Positions 57,264 to 64,000 of a DNA stretch of 64,000 nt are shown one piece after another. Source of the stretch: Planctomycetales bacterium 10988 (GTDB lineage Bacteria; Planctomycetota; Planctomycetia; Pirellulales; Pb10988); the NCBI GenBank assembly GCA_009664345.1, contig CP043547.1, positions 4,802,709 to 4,866,708 on the forward strand. Reading direction: 5' to 3'. Within the stretch, counting starts at the first letter, position 1. Each line of letters starts with the position of its first letter. The notes below the pieces were generated by a model. It ran no database searches. It saw only the letters and a program-made list of their open reading frames with translations, and was not told the DNA's origin. The position numbers were made by a program, and so were the translations under genes.

Positions 57264-59309
57264 TTAACGTGAGGAAGTTGTCTTATTCTTCAGAAGATAG
57301 TAACGCCCATCTTCCGCACCGATCAACAGATCGACCGTGCCATCTTGATTCCAATCCCACAAGGCGGGACTGGTCGTATGGCCGGCTAAGACATGATCAC
57401 TCAATGGCCCTTGTTCCTCAAAGGTATAACTTCCGTTTTCGCCGGGATAACCTTTCATCCAACTGATATTGATACTATTGACAAGCAGATCGTGATGGCC
57501 GTCTCCATCCCAATCTCCGAAGGCCAGCTTCACCCGGCCCCCGCGTCCGGCGATGCCGTTATTGAGTTGTAATGGCCCGGCCTCTTCGACGATCGATTGA
57601 TGCCGATTGTTGAAGACCGATGGGCCGGTCCCTTGAAAGACCCGCTTCCCCGGAAGCAACTTCAACCGCTCGCCCTGTTTTTCTCGCTCATAAAAGGCCA
57701 AGAATCCTTCATGGTCGAGCATGACCAGATCATTGAGGCCGTCGTCATTCCAATCCATCACATACGGGGTCGTTCGCCATTGGGTCGCGAGTTCACTCCC
57801 TTGCGGTTCCCACCAATACGCCGGCGGCTTCGGCGGATTGCCGGGCCATTCGACTTCGATCGGTCGAGCACTTGTCAACATCGGAGCCTCAGGCGTGCCG
57901 ATATTTTGATACCAAACTACCTTGCCCCAGATCGAATTGACAATCAAATCGTTCAGCCCATCGTGATCCCAATCGGCCACCGAAATCGCGGTATATCCCC
58001 ACTTCGGTTCCGAAGGGCCTTGGCAAGAACCGTTCGGCCCGGCTTGCAGGCGGATGGTTTGCAAATCCGCTTTAAGCTTGACAGGAGCGGCGAGCTTCGG
58101 CGGATGGTTGCCATCGAGATTTTCAATCAATGCCACATACCCAGCGGAATTTCCGGTGAGAATATCTTGATCGCCATCGTTGTCCCAATCGACCACCGCC
58201 GGCGTCACCAAGGCTCCGAAGTAAACATCATCCGCTTCTTGCTGGAAATAATAAGGTTCTTCAAAGAGCGGCGTCCCTTCTTCGTCGAACTTCCCGGTAT
58301 GTTCCACGAACGCCACACGGCCATCTTCATCCCCGACAATCAAATCGAAATCGCCATCGCGATCCCAATCGAAGGCAACCGGCACGATCATTTCTAGGTC
58401 CATCTTGAGTTCTTCACCGCGATACATCAGGCGTTTGCCGGCAGCGAACTTCGGCTTCTTGCGTGAACCGACATTTTGATAATAGGTGAAGCCATCCAAG
58501 AACTCGCCGCAGAGCAAATCAAGATCGCCATCGCCATCGAAGTCGGCCAAGTTCGGCGACGGGCGTCCATAGACATCGACATCTTCTCCCCCGGCGGTGA
58601 GTCGTTCCGGTTCGCCATACTCCGGCTTCTCTTGCGTTCCGTTGTTGCGAACGACATAGACAAAACCACGGAGCGGCCCGAGTTTCCAGCGGCCTTGTTC
58701 ATCGTAAGCATGGGCCCAACCATTGCCACTGAAGTTCATCCCATAGTCTTCCCAATCCCCGATGCCGATCAACAGATCATCGTCGCCGTCGCCTTCATAG
58801 TCGACAAACCGCCATTGATTCCCCCGCACGGTATACTTTTCTCGCGGGGTATGGACCTTAGTGGTGGGGTAAATCTTGCGACGTTGCTTGAAGCCATCCT
58901 TCTTAATATCCGTGATTTCTTCGTTTCTGGTCAGCAGTCGCATCTCGCCGTTTTTATAAGAAGGCATGATATCACGATAGGCGGGACCGAGTCGCACCGG
59001 GGCTTTAAAGACCGGCATGGCCGTTTTTCCCTGGGTATTTTCAAAAAAGTAAGTCCCGTTCTGCGGCTTGTCCGGGCAGGACACAAGCAAGTCGTGATCG
59101 CCGTCTTGATCAAAATCGCACGGAATCGGAAACGCCCACAACCCGACATGCAAATCAACCACCAAGCCGGGATGGTTATATTTCAGCGTGGGCAGTTCCT
59201 CTCCGTAGAGGAAAGAGGAAGAGATCCCGAACAGCGAACAACTCAATAGCAGAATAAAGCTACCGAAGCTCAAGGGGGAAGTCTGCAATCTCGGAAGGGC
59301 CGCTTGCAT
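57264..59309 (-). CDS. Secreted FG-GAP/VCBS repeat protein with many calcium loops
   Basis: A signal peptide (1-35; LSFGSFILLLSCSLFGISSS) precedes about nine repeats holding DxDxDGDxDLL loops (DFDQDGDHDLLV, DWDRDGDFDLIV, DWDNDGDQDILT, DWNDDGLNDLVM and others). These form a beta-propeller that binds calcium, as in integrin alpha-like domains. The protein of 681 aa has no visible enzyme motif, though many such planctomycete proteins sit in polysaccharide-use clusters. It is the first gene of an operon with the symporter and aldolase, divergent from GntR, so it may bind or present the carbohydrate. ATG 59309 has GGA upstream. Confidence 0.9.
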   Translation of the reverse strand: MQAALPRLQTSPLSFGSFILLLSCSLFGISSSFLYGEELPTLKYNHPGLVVDLHVGLWAFPIPCDFDQDGDHDLLVSCPDKPQNGTYFFENTQGKTAMPVFKAPVRLGPAYRDIMPSYKNGEMRLLTRNEEITDIKKDGFKQRRKIYPTTKVHTPREKYTVRGNQWRFVDYEGDGDDDLLIGIGDWEDYGMNFSGNGWAHAYDEQGRWKLGPLRGFVYVVRNNGTQEKPEYGEPERLTAGGEDVDVYGRPSPNLADFDGDGDLDLLCGEFLDGFTYYQNVGSRKKPKFAAGKRLMYRGEELKMDLEMIVPVAFDWDRDGDFDLIVGDEDGRVAFVEHTGKFDEEGTPLFEEPYYFQQEADDVYFGALVTPAVVDWDNDGDQDILTGNSAGYVALIENLDGNHPPKLAAPVKLKADLQTIRLQAGPNGSCQGPSEPKWGYTAISVADWDHDGLNDLIVNSIWGKVVWYQNIGTPEAPMLTSARPIEVEWPGNPPKPPAYWWEPQGSELATQWRTTPYVMDWNDDGLNDLVMLDHEGFLAFYEREKQGERLKLLPGKRVFQGTGPSVFNNRHQSIVEEAGPLQLNNGIAGRGGRVKLAFGDWDGDGHHDLLVNSINISWMKGYPGENGSYTFEEQGPLSDHVLAGHTTSPALWDWNQDGTVDLLIGAEDGRYYLLKNKTTSSR

Positions 59310-59370
59310 AATGAGGTCCTTTTTCTAATGCTGGGAGCAATCTGGGAAGCAAAAGTTTTTTAGAATGTAG

Positions 59371-59382
59371 CTGGAATTCCAG
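59371..59382. promoter_or_regulatory. Perfect 12-bp palindrome between divergent GntR and FG-GAP operon
   Basis: CTGGAATTCCAG lies 62 nt upstream of the FG-GAP gene start and about 80 nt upstream of the GntR start. A dyad at this place is the likely operator of the GntR protein. Confidence 0.55.
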
Positions 59383-59462
59383 TGGCATACAAGTAGCATT
59401 TCAGATATATTCTAATTCGTTCTAAAATTCTGCTTCTCTGCTAGTTGAGCCAATCTTTGCCC

Positions 59463-60230
59463 ATGAAACCTCTCAGTGATCGCGCCTACGATCATCTTCA
59501 ACGTGATATCCTGGTCGGGAAGCTTCCCGCTGGAAAGGTGGTTTCAGAATCTCAAGTCGCCAAAGAATTAGGCATGAGTCGCACTCCGGTTGGAGAGGCA
59601 ATTCGCCGACTGGCGCGCGAAGGGCTTGTTGAGCAAGTACCTCGTTTTGGAACGATCGTCCGAGCCTTCGAGCCACAAGACCTTATGGAATTGTATGAAG
59701 TTCGTGAGGCGATCGAGTCTTTCTCCGTGGCAAAATCGGCACAACGGATTTCCGCCACGCAGCTGCAAAAGCTGGAAGCGATGTGCCAGGCGATGCAGCA
59801 AGTTGCCGAAGCGGTTCGGAACGACAAACGGACGGAGCTTACCTCCGCGGAATTGGAAACCGTCCTCGCTGCCGACTTGGCCTTTCATACACTGATCGTT
59901 CAAGCGGCCGCAAATCGGAGAATGCAGCGAATCGTTGGGGAAACCAGGGCGATTTCTCGGATCTTTCAAATTCGCCGACAGAAGATGGACCTGCGAATCG
60001 TACAACAGGCTCTCGATTATCACCTTCGAATTGTCGAGGCCCTCAAGAACGGATCGGCCTACGAAGCCCGCAAGGTCATGGAAGAACATATCCAACTCAG
60101 CCGCGATCTGGCAGTGAATTATTTAGAGCAGCAACAAAAACAGCAACTTCCCGGCAGTAGCACTTTGGCTGACCTACCCAAGGAAGTTGCTGAAATGTTG
60201 GAGAACGTCGAGAAGAAGCTTCCCGAGTAA
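59463..60230 (+). CDS. GntR-family transcriptional regulator (FadR/FCD subfamily)
   Basis: An N-terminal winged HTH (about 5-65; SDRAYDHLQRDILVGKLPAG...SRTPVGEAIRRLAREGLVEQ) and a C-terminal all-helical FCD domain (about 75-225) with metal-ligand style residues (DLAFHTLIVQAAANRRM, DYHLRIVEALKNG) are complete. FCD regulators usually sense organic acids or sugar acids and often repress transport and catabolic genes. It is divergent from the FG-GAP/symporter/aldolase operon, its likely target. ATG 59463 is chosen; the in-frame TTG at 59445 is possible. Confidence 0.94.
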   Translation: MKPLSDRAYDHLQRDILVGKLPAGKVVSESQVAKELGMSRTPVGEAIRRLAREGLVEQVPRFGTIVRAFEPQDLMELYEVREAIESFSVAKSAQRISATQLQKLEAMCQAMQQVAEAVRNDKRTELTSAELETVLAADLAFHTLIVQAAANRRMQRIVGETRAISRIFQIRRQKMDLRIVQQALDYHLRIVEALKNGSAYEARKVMEEHIQLSRDLAVNYLEQQQKQQLPGSSTLADLPKEVAEMLENVEKKLPE

Positions 60231-60263
60231 AGTAGCTTTTCAAAAACCGCTTTTGGGTTTTGC

Positions 60264-61220
60264 TTAACGGTTCTGTTTCAGGTGTTTGACGAACCAATCC
60301 CCGATGGCGGTCGAACCTTCACTAAACCATTCTTGACGGCCCAGGAAGGCATGCGGTGCCCCTTCGACCACCGTGAGTTGAGTCGGAACGCCCAATTCTT
60401 TCATTTTCTCCCGCGTTTCCGTTGCTCGTGTATGATCACGATCTTGCTCTCCTGTTACAAAGGCTAACGGCGGATCGTTTTGATCGAGGTGCGTGATGGG
60501 AGAAGCAAGCTTATATTTTTCAGGGAGTTCGTTCGGCGATCCTCCCATAAATTGCATCCAGATATTCGGTTTATCCTTGGAAGGATTTTTGATGCTGTTC
60601 GAAATCCGTTCTGCCGTAGCTAGAAAATCGGTGCTTGCTCCCAAAGCAACGGCGGCTTGAATCGTACTGCTCTGATCGGGATTTCCTCCATTGCCTTCCA
60701 GCTCTTTCACTCCGCCTGAAGTCGCGAGCAGCGCGGTGAGATGCCCCCCGGCGGAAAGTCCGGTGGCTCCGATTTGATCGGGATTGATGCCGTATTTATC
60801 GGCATTCGCACGCAACCAACGGACGGCCGCCTTGCAATCGTTGATCTGAGCCGGGAAGCCGGTCTCTCCCGAAAGGCGATAGGTAATCGTTACGACCACG
60901 AAGCCACGATCGGCCAAGGTTTGAGCCATCGCTTCTTGGTTGCCGCGGGTGCCTTGCCACCAACCACCGCCATGAATACAGACAATTGCCGGAAGCGGCT
61001 CCGTTTTTTGCTTCGGTCGGAAGAGATCAAGTTGAAGTTCGCGATCCCCATACTTGGCATACGTCAAATCACGGTGTGCTTCCAAGCGATCCAAGGTTTC
61101 TTGCGGAACTTGGGTTCGCTGGTTCGCTCGTTGTTGCGCGAAGCCGGTCGTAGTGAGCAGCAATCCTGCCGAAAGCAGAAAAGCTAAAAAGCGAATTTTG
61201 AAAGTCATGGCTGGCTGCAT
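60264..61220 (-). CDS. Secreted alpha/beta hydrolase (BD-FAE/acetylesterase-like)
   Basis: A signal peptide (1-28; FLAFLLSAGLLLTTTGFAQQ) precedes an alpha/beta hydrolase fold with the oxyanion motif CIHGGGWW, nucleophile Ser156 in GLSAGG, an acid in TGEQDRDH and His in GAPHAF. Such esterases remove acetyl or feruloyl groups from polysaccharides or act on small esters. ATG 61220 has AAAGGG upstream; an earlier ATG (61235) overlaps the stop of the DUF1501 gene, indicating translational coupling. Last gene of the sulfatase operon. Confidence 0.9.
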   Translation of the reverse strand: MQPAMTFKIRFLAFLLSAGLLLTTTGFAQQRANQRTQVPQETLDRLEAHRDLTYAKYGDRELQLDLFRPKQKTEPLPAIVCIHGGGWWQGTRGNQEAMAQTLADRGFVVVTITYRLSGETGFPAQINDCKAAVRWLRANADKYGINPDQIGATGLSAGGHLTALLATSGGVKELEGNGGNPDQSSTIQAAVALGASTDFLATAERISNSIKNPSKDKPNIWMQFMGGSPNELPEKYKLASPITHLDQNDPPLAFVTGEQDRDHTRATETREKMKELGVPTQLTVVEGAPHAFLGRQEWFSEGSTAIGDWFVKHLKQNR

Positions 61221-61231
61221 GGGGTTCCCTT

Positions 61232-62650
61232 TCATGCCAATAATTCTTGAATGACTTCTCCCCCGAATTGGCTCAATTGTTTGAAGCGTCCTCCGTGGAA
61301 GTACGTGAGTTTATTGTCGTCGAGACCCAATAAACGTAGCAGAGTCACATGGAAATCGCGTACATGATGCACGCACTCGACGGCTTCGGCCCCGGTTTCG
61401 TCGGTGGCTCCGATAGTATGCCCGGCCTTGACGCCGCCGCCTGCCATCCAAACAGTCATCGCCTTAGGATTGTGATCGCGGCCATAAGCGGTGCCGCCGC
61501 GAACGCCGTTGTCGGGAGAGCGTCCGAATTCGCCGCACCAGACGACCAAGGTCGATTCCAACAAACCACGTTGTTTCAAATCTTTGAGCAACGCCGCAAT
61601 CGGGCGATCGACCTGTTGGATCAAGTTTCCATGTGCCCGCTCAATGTAATCATGAGAGTCCCACGTACCAGCGTAAAGCTGAACAAATCGTACCCCTTTT
61701 TCAATAAGCTTTCGAGCGAGCAAACACTTTCGGCCGAAGGCATCGGTTGGGTTCTGATCGATGCCGTACATCTCGCGAATTTTCGGCGTTTCCTGATCAA
61801 TGTTCAATAAGTCGGGGACTTGAGCCTGCATTCGGAAGGCCAATTCATAGGAGGACATCCGCGCGAGGAGCTCGTCATGATAAGGGTGATCTTGATGATG
61901 CCGCTGATTCAAGTTTTGCAAGAGGTCGAGGTTCGCCCGTTGATGCGCCCGCGAAATTCCTTTCATCGGCTCAAGATCGAGGATCGGCGAACCCTTCGGA
62001 CGAAGCGGCGTGCCTTGAAAATGTGCCGGTAGGAAACCTGCTCCCCAGTTCGCCGCCCCGCCTTGCGGAAAAGAAACTTCCGGTAAAACCACGAAGCCGG
62101 GCAAGTTTTGATTCTCGGTGCCAAGGCCGTACGTCACCCAAGAGCCGATCCCCGGATCGCCGCCGAAACGATTGCCGGTGTTCATCTGATACATGGCGGT
62201 CGGGTGATTGACCGAATCAACCTGCATCCCGCGATAAAAGCAAAGGTCATCCACGCAGTCGGCGAGATGTTCCCAGTTCGTCGAAATCGACGCTCCCGAT
62301 TGGCCGGCTTTTCGGAACGAAAAAGGGCTTTGCACATAGTAGCGTTTGCCCGATTCCATGGCCGATTTCATTTCGCCATTGCGGACAAATTCCGAAAGGT
62401 GCAGCTTCTCCAGTTTGGGCTTTGGGTCGAATGTGTCAATGTGTGAAGGACCGCCTTCCATCATCAGAAAGATACAATTCTTCGCTTTCGCCGGGATTTG
62501 CTGCGGTTTTGCCGCGAGAGGACCGTCGGAATTTTGCTTCTTCTCGCTGGTCTCCGCCAAAAGTTGATCGGCCATCATCGCCGTAAAGGCCACACTGCCG
62601 ATCGAGGCACCGAGGCTATATAAAAAACTTCGTCGAGTGGGATGAAACAT
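61232..62650 (-). CDS. DUF1501 protein with Tat signal
   Basis: A twin-arginine type signal (TRRSFLYSLGASIGS) begins the 472-aa protein, whose DUF1501 domain belongs to the alkaline phosphatase/sulfatase-like superfamily and is expanded in planctomycetes. Present are MMEGGPSHIDTFDPKP and VVWCGEFGRSPDNG, the conserved metal-site-like regions. The reaction is not established. The location between a sulfatase and an esterase in one operon supports a role in polysaccharide breakdown in the periplasm. Confidence 0.9.
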   Translation of the reverse strand: MFHPTRRSFLYSLGASIGSVAFTAMMADQLLAETSEKKQNSDGPLAAKPQQIPAKAKNCIFLMMEGGPSHIDTFDPKPKLEKLHLSEFVRNGEMKSAMESGKRYYVQSPFSFRKAGQSGASISTNWEHLADCVDDLCFYRGMQVDSVNHPTAMYQMNTGNRFGGDPGIGSWVTYGLGTENQNLPGFVVLPEVSFPQGGAANWGAGFLPAHFQGTPLRPKGSPILDLEPMKGISRAHQRANLDLLQNLNQRHHQDHPYHDELLARMSSYELAFRMQAQVPDLLNIDQETPKIREMYGIDQNPTDAFGRKCLLARKLIEKGVRFVQLYAGTWDSHDYIERAHGNLIQQVDRPIAALLKDLKQRGLLESTLVVWCGEFGRSPDNGVRGGTAYGRDHNPKAMTVWMAGGGVKAGHTIGATDETGAEAVECVHHVRDFHVTLLRLLGLDDNKLTYFHGGRFKQLSQFGGEVIQELLA

Positions 62651-62718
62651 GCTCGTTCCTTTCCGTAGACTTTGGCTTGCCTGAGCAAGAAGCTAATCGT
62701 TCAACTATTTTTATTCCT

Positions 62719-62757
62719 AAAAAGTACTTTTGATATTCAAATCAAAAACCACTTTTT
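62719..62757. repeat. AAAAGTACTTTT palindrome and a related half-site
   Basis: In the 132-nt spacer between the sulfatase and DUF1501 genes, AAAAAGTACTTTT (62719-62731) is followed by the variant AAAAACCACTTTTTT (62744-62757). Confidence 0.7.
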
Positions 62758-62782
62758 TATTTTGGATTGACGAGATCGTCAG

Positions 62783-64000
62783 CTAGTTCTGTTTGCGTTT
62801 GCGCGGTTGTGGTTGCGAATCAAAAAGTTTTGGATGAAATGGGAGTGTTTGTTGTAATTGCTCGCTGAGCCGAGCGAGGTCGTCGGCGTATTGTGGTTCC
62901 TCAACGACATTGACCGTTTCCAACTTATCCACGCTTTGATCATTGGTATGATCGAATAATTCTCGTTCTTGGATCTTGCCGCCTCGGCCCAGCCATTCGG
63001 TATAGCGGAAGTGATCCGTCCGCACTGTTCGGCCATAGCGGCCACGGCGAAACATCTCGCTAAAGGCAGCTCTCTTCTGCCGGGCCGCAGGCTCTTCAAG
63101 TAGCTTGGCAAAGCTTTCGCCTTCTACCTGGGAGGGAATCGGCAATCCGGCGAGTTCGCAAAGGGAGGGATAGATGTCCAAAAATTCGGTGACTTGCGAG
63201 GTTTTGCGGCCGGGCTTTTTCAGACTCGGAGTCGAAACGATCAGCGGAGCCCTAGTCGAGATTTCGAAGTTGGCGTGTTTGTGCCCCCAGGAATTGTATT
63301 CTCCGACCTGATACCCATGGTCTCCCACAAAGATGACAATCGTATTTTCGGCATGGCCGGATTCCTTCAACGCAGCCAGCACGCGACCGGCCGAAGCATC
63401 GACATAGCTTGCACAAGCTAAGTACGCCTGAAGGTACTTTTGCAAGAATGCTTCATCGAGTGACTCGAATGGAGGCATTTCGTAGTAGCTTTTGACAATG
63501 CCTTGATTGACGGTCCACGGCGGCGAACCGGCAGGGACTTCGCGAAACTCCGGCAATTTCAACTTGCTCGGATCGTAAAGGTCCCAATATTTCTTCGGGG
63601 CATTGAACGGCAGATGCGGCCGCAGGAAGCCGACGGCCAAGAAGAACGGCTCCTTATTTCCCTTCCGCTCAAGCAAAAAATCCTCGGCCATTTTGGCCGT
63701 CTCGCCGTCTTGCATCATTTCATCCGGCACGTCGGAATCGTCCCAAGTTCGGCCTCGCGGCCAGTCGTGGGGATGGCTGAAGGTCTCGCCGCGGGCGATG
63801 GCTTCGTCGATGAGACGGTTTCGAATCTGATTTTGCTCCGGCCCCCAAACAGGCACGGTCGGCAGTTGCAACGGCTCACTCCACGAAAGCGGATCGTTTT
63901 CACTGCCCAGCATCGATTCGGCATAAATGTGAAAAATCTTGCCGAGGGCTTTGCTGTGATAGCCGTTTCGTTTGAAGTGCTGCGGTAGCGTCACGACGTC
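62783..64000 (-). CDS. Sulfatase, partial (N-terminus outside window)
   Basis: The frame is open to the right window edge, so the N-terminal part with the Cys-x-Pro/Ala-x-Arg active site and first metal residues is missing. What is present resembles iduronate-2-sulfatase-like enzymes: TLPQHFKRNGYHSKALGKIFH, FLAVGFLRPHLPFNAPKKYW, and the conserved VFVGDHGYQVGEYNSWGHK metal/substrate region, ending in a basic tail. It hydrolyses sulfate esters, probably from sulfated polysaccharides, in the periplasm or outside. It heads the operon with DUF1501 and the esterase. Confidence 0.93.
   Translation of the reverse strand, partial: DVVTLPQHFKRNGYHSKALGKIFHIYAESMLGSENDPLSWSEPLQLPTVPVWGPEQNQIRNRLIDEAIARGETFSHPHDWPRGRTWDDSDVPDEMMQDGETAKMAEDFLLERKGNKEPFFLAVGFLRPHLPFNAPKKYWDLYDPSKLKLPEFREVPAGSPPWTVNQGIVKSYYEMPPFESLDEAFLQKYLQAYLACASYVDASAGRVLAALKESGHAENTIVIFVGDHGYQVGEYNSWGHKHANFEISTRAPLIVSTPSLKKPGRKTSQVTEFLDIYPSLCELAGLPIPSQVEGESFAKLLEEPAARQKRAAFSEMFRRGRYGRTVRTDHFRYTEWLGRGGKIQERELFDHTNDQSVDKLETVNVVEEPQYADDLARLSEQLQQTLPFHPKLFDSQPQPRKRKQN

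Overview
The window comes from a planctomycete (phylum Planctomycetota). The 16S rRNA gene at 31143-32666 (minus) contains an exact match to the EUB338-II probe target typical of this phylum, and it stands alone with no 23S, 5S or tRNA beside it, as is common in planctomycetes. The protein set agrees: two Ser/Thr kinases fused to beta-propellers, a secreted caspase-like protease, an exported repeat protein with an N-terminal LExRxLL-type motif, DUF1501 and sulfatase proteins, and lipid A genes (lpxD, lpxI) of a Gram-negative-type envelope. Genus cannot be decided from sequence reading alone.

Layout. 1-6.9 kb: a truncated protein with an SH3-like C-terminus, a secreted caspase-like protein with a related C-terminus and an EF-hand loop, a small unknown protein, and a kinase with about 14 WD40 repeats. 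7.0-8.8 kb: branched-chain amino acid genes ilvN (ilvH) and ilvC. 8.8-10.8 kb: a visibly AT-rich pair of membrane protein genes. 11.0-13.1 kb: groEL and groES. 13.7-16.6 kb: an exported methyltransferase, lpxI and lpxD. 16.7-17.5 kb: a solitary four-helix-bundle (S23/IVP-like) gene between inverted repeats. 17.5-20.7 kb: pheS and a short pheT. 20.8-24.6 kb: TPR protein, short uvrC, small membrane protein, MscS channel. 24.8-30.8 kb: a lipoprotein, a second kinase-propeller protein and a CDF metal exporter.

31-33.2 kb: the 16S rRNA gene with a strong promoter about 500 nt upstream and a boxB-boxA-like antitermination site in its leader. 33.5-36.7 kb: HtrA-like protease and a SLC13-type transporter. 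37-44 kb: a coiled-coil lipoprotein, ExoD protein, a large ELWxxDGT/FG-GAP surface protein and a protease-thioredoxin fusion.

44-64 kb is a carbohydrate-use region. A LysR regulator is divergent from a tight operon (MFS permease, Gfo/Idh/MocA oxidoreductase, cyclase-family hydrolase, beta-decarboxylating dehydrogenase), followed by a secreted DUF5060 glycosidase-like protein and a fucose-isomerase-like protein. A GntR/FCD regulator is divergent from an operon of a calcium-loop FG-GAP protein, a sodium:solute symporter and a DapA/NanA-family aldolase. The right edge holds a sulfatase, DUF1501 and esterase operon. The LysR-led operon reads like a sugar or sugar-acid catabolic pathway I cannot match to a described one, and is the best candidate here for a new system.

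A recurring 12-14 bp palindrome around AAAAGTACTTTT, often near gene ends, is scattered through the window and is not explained by the annotated genes.
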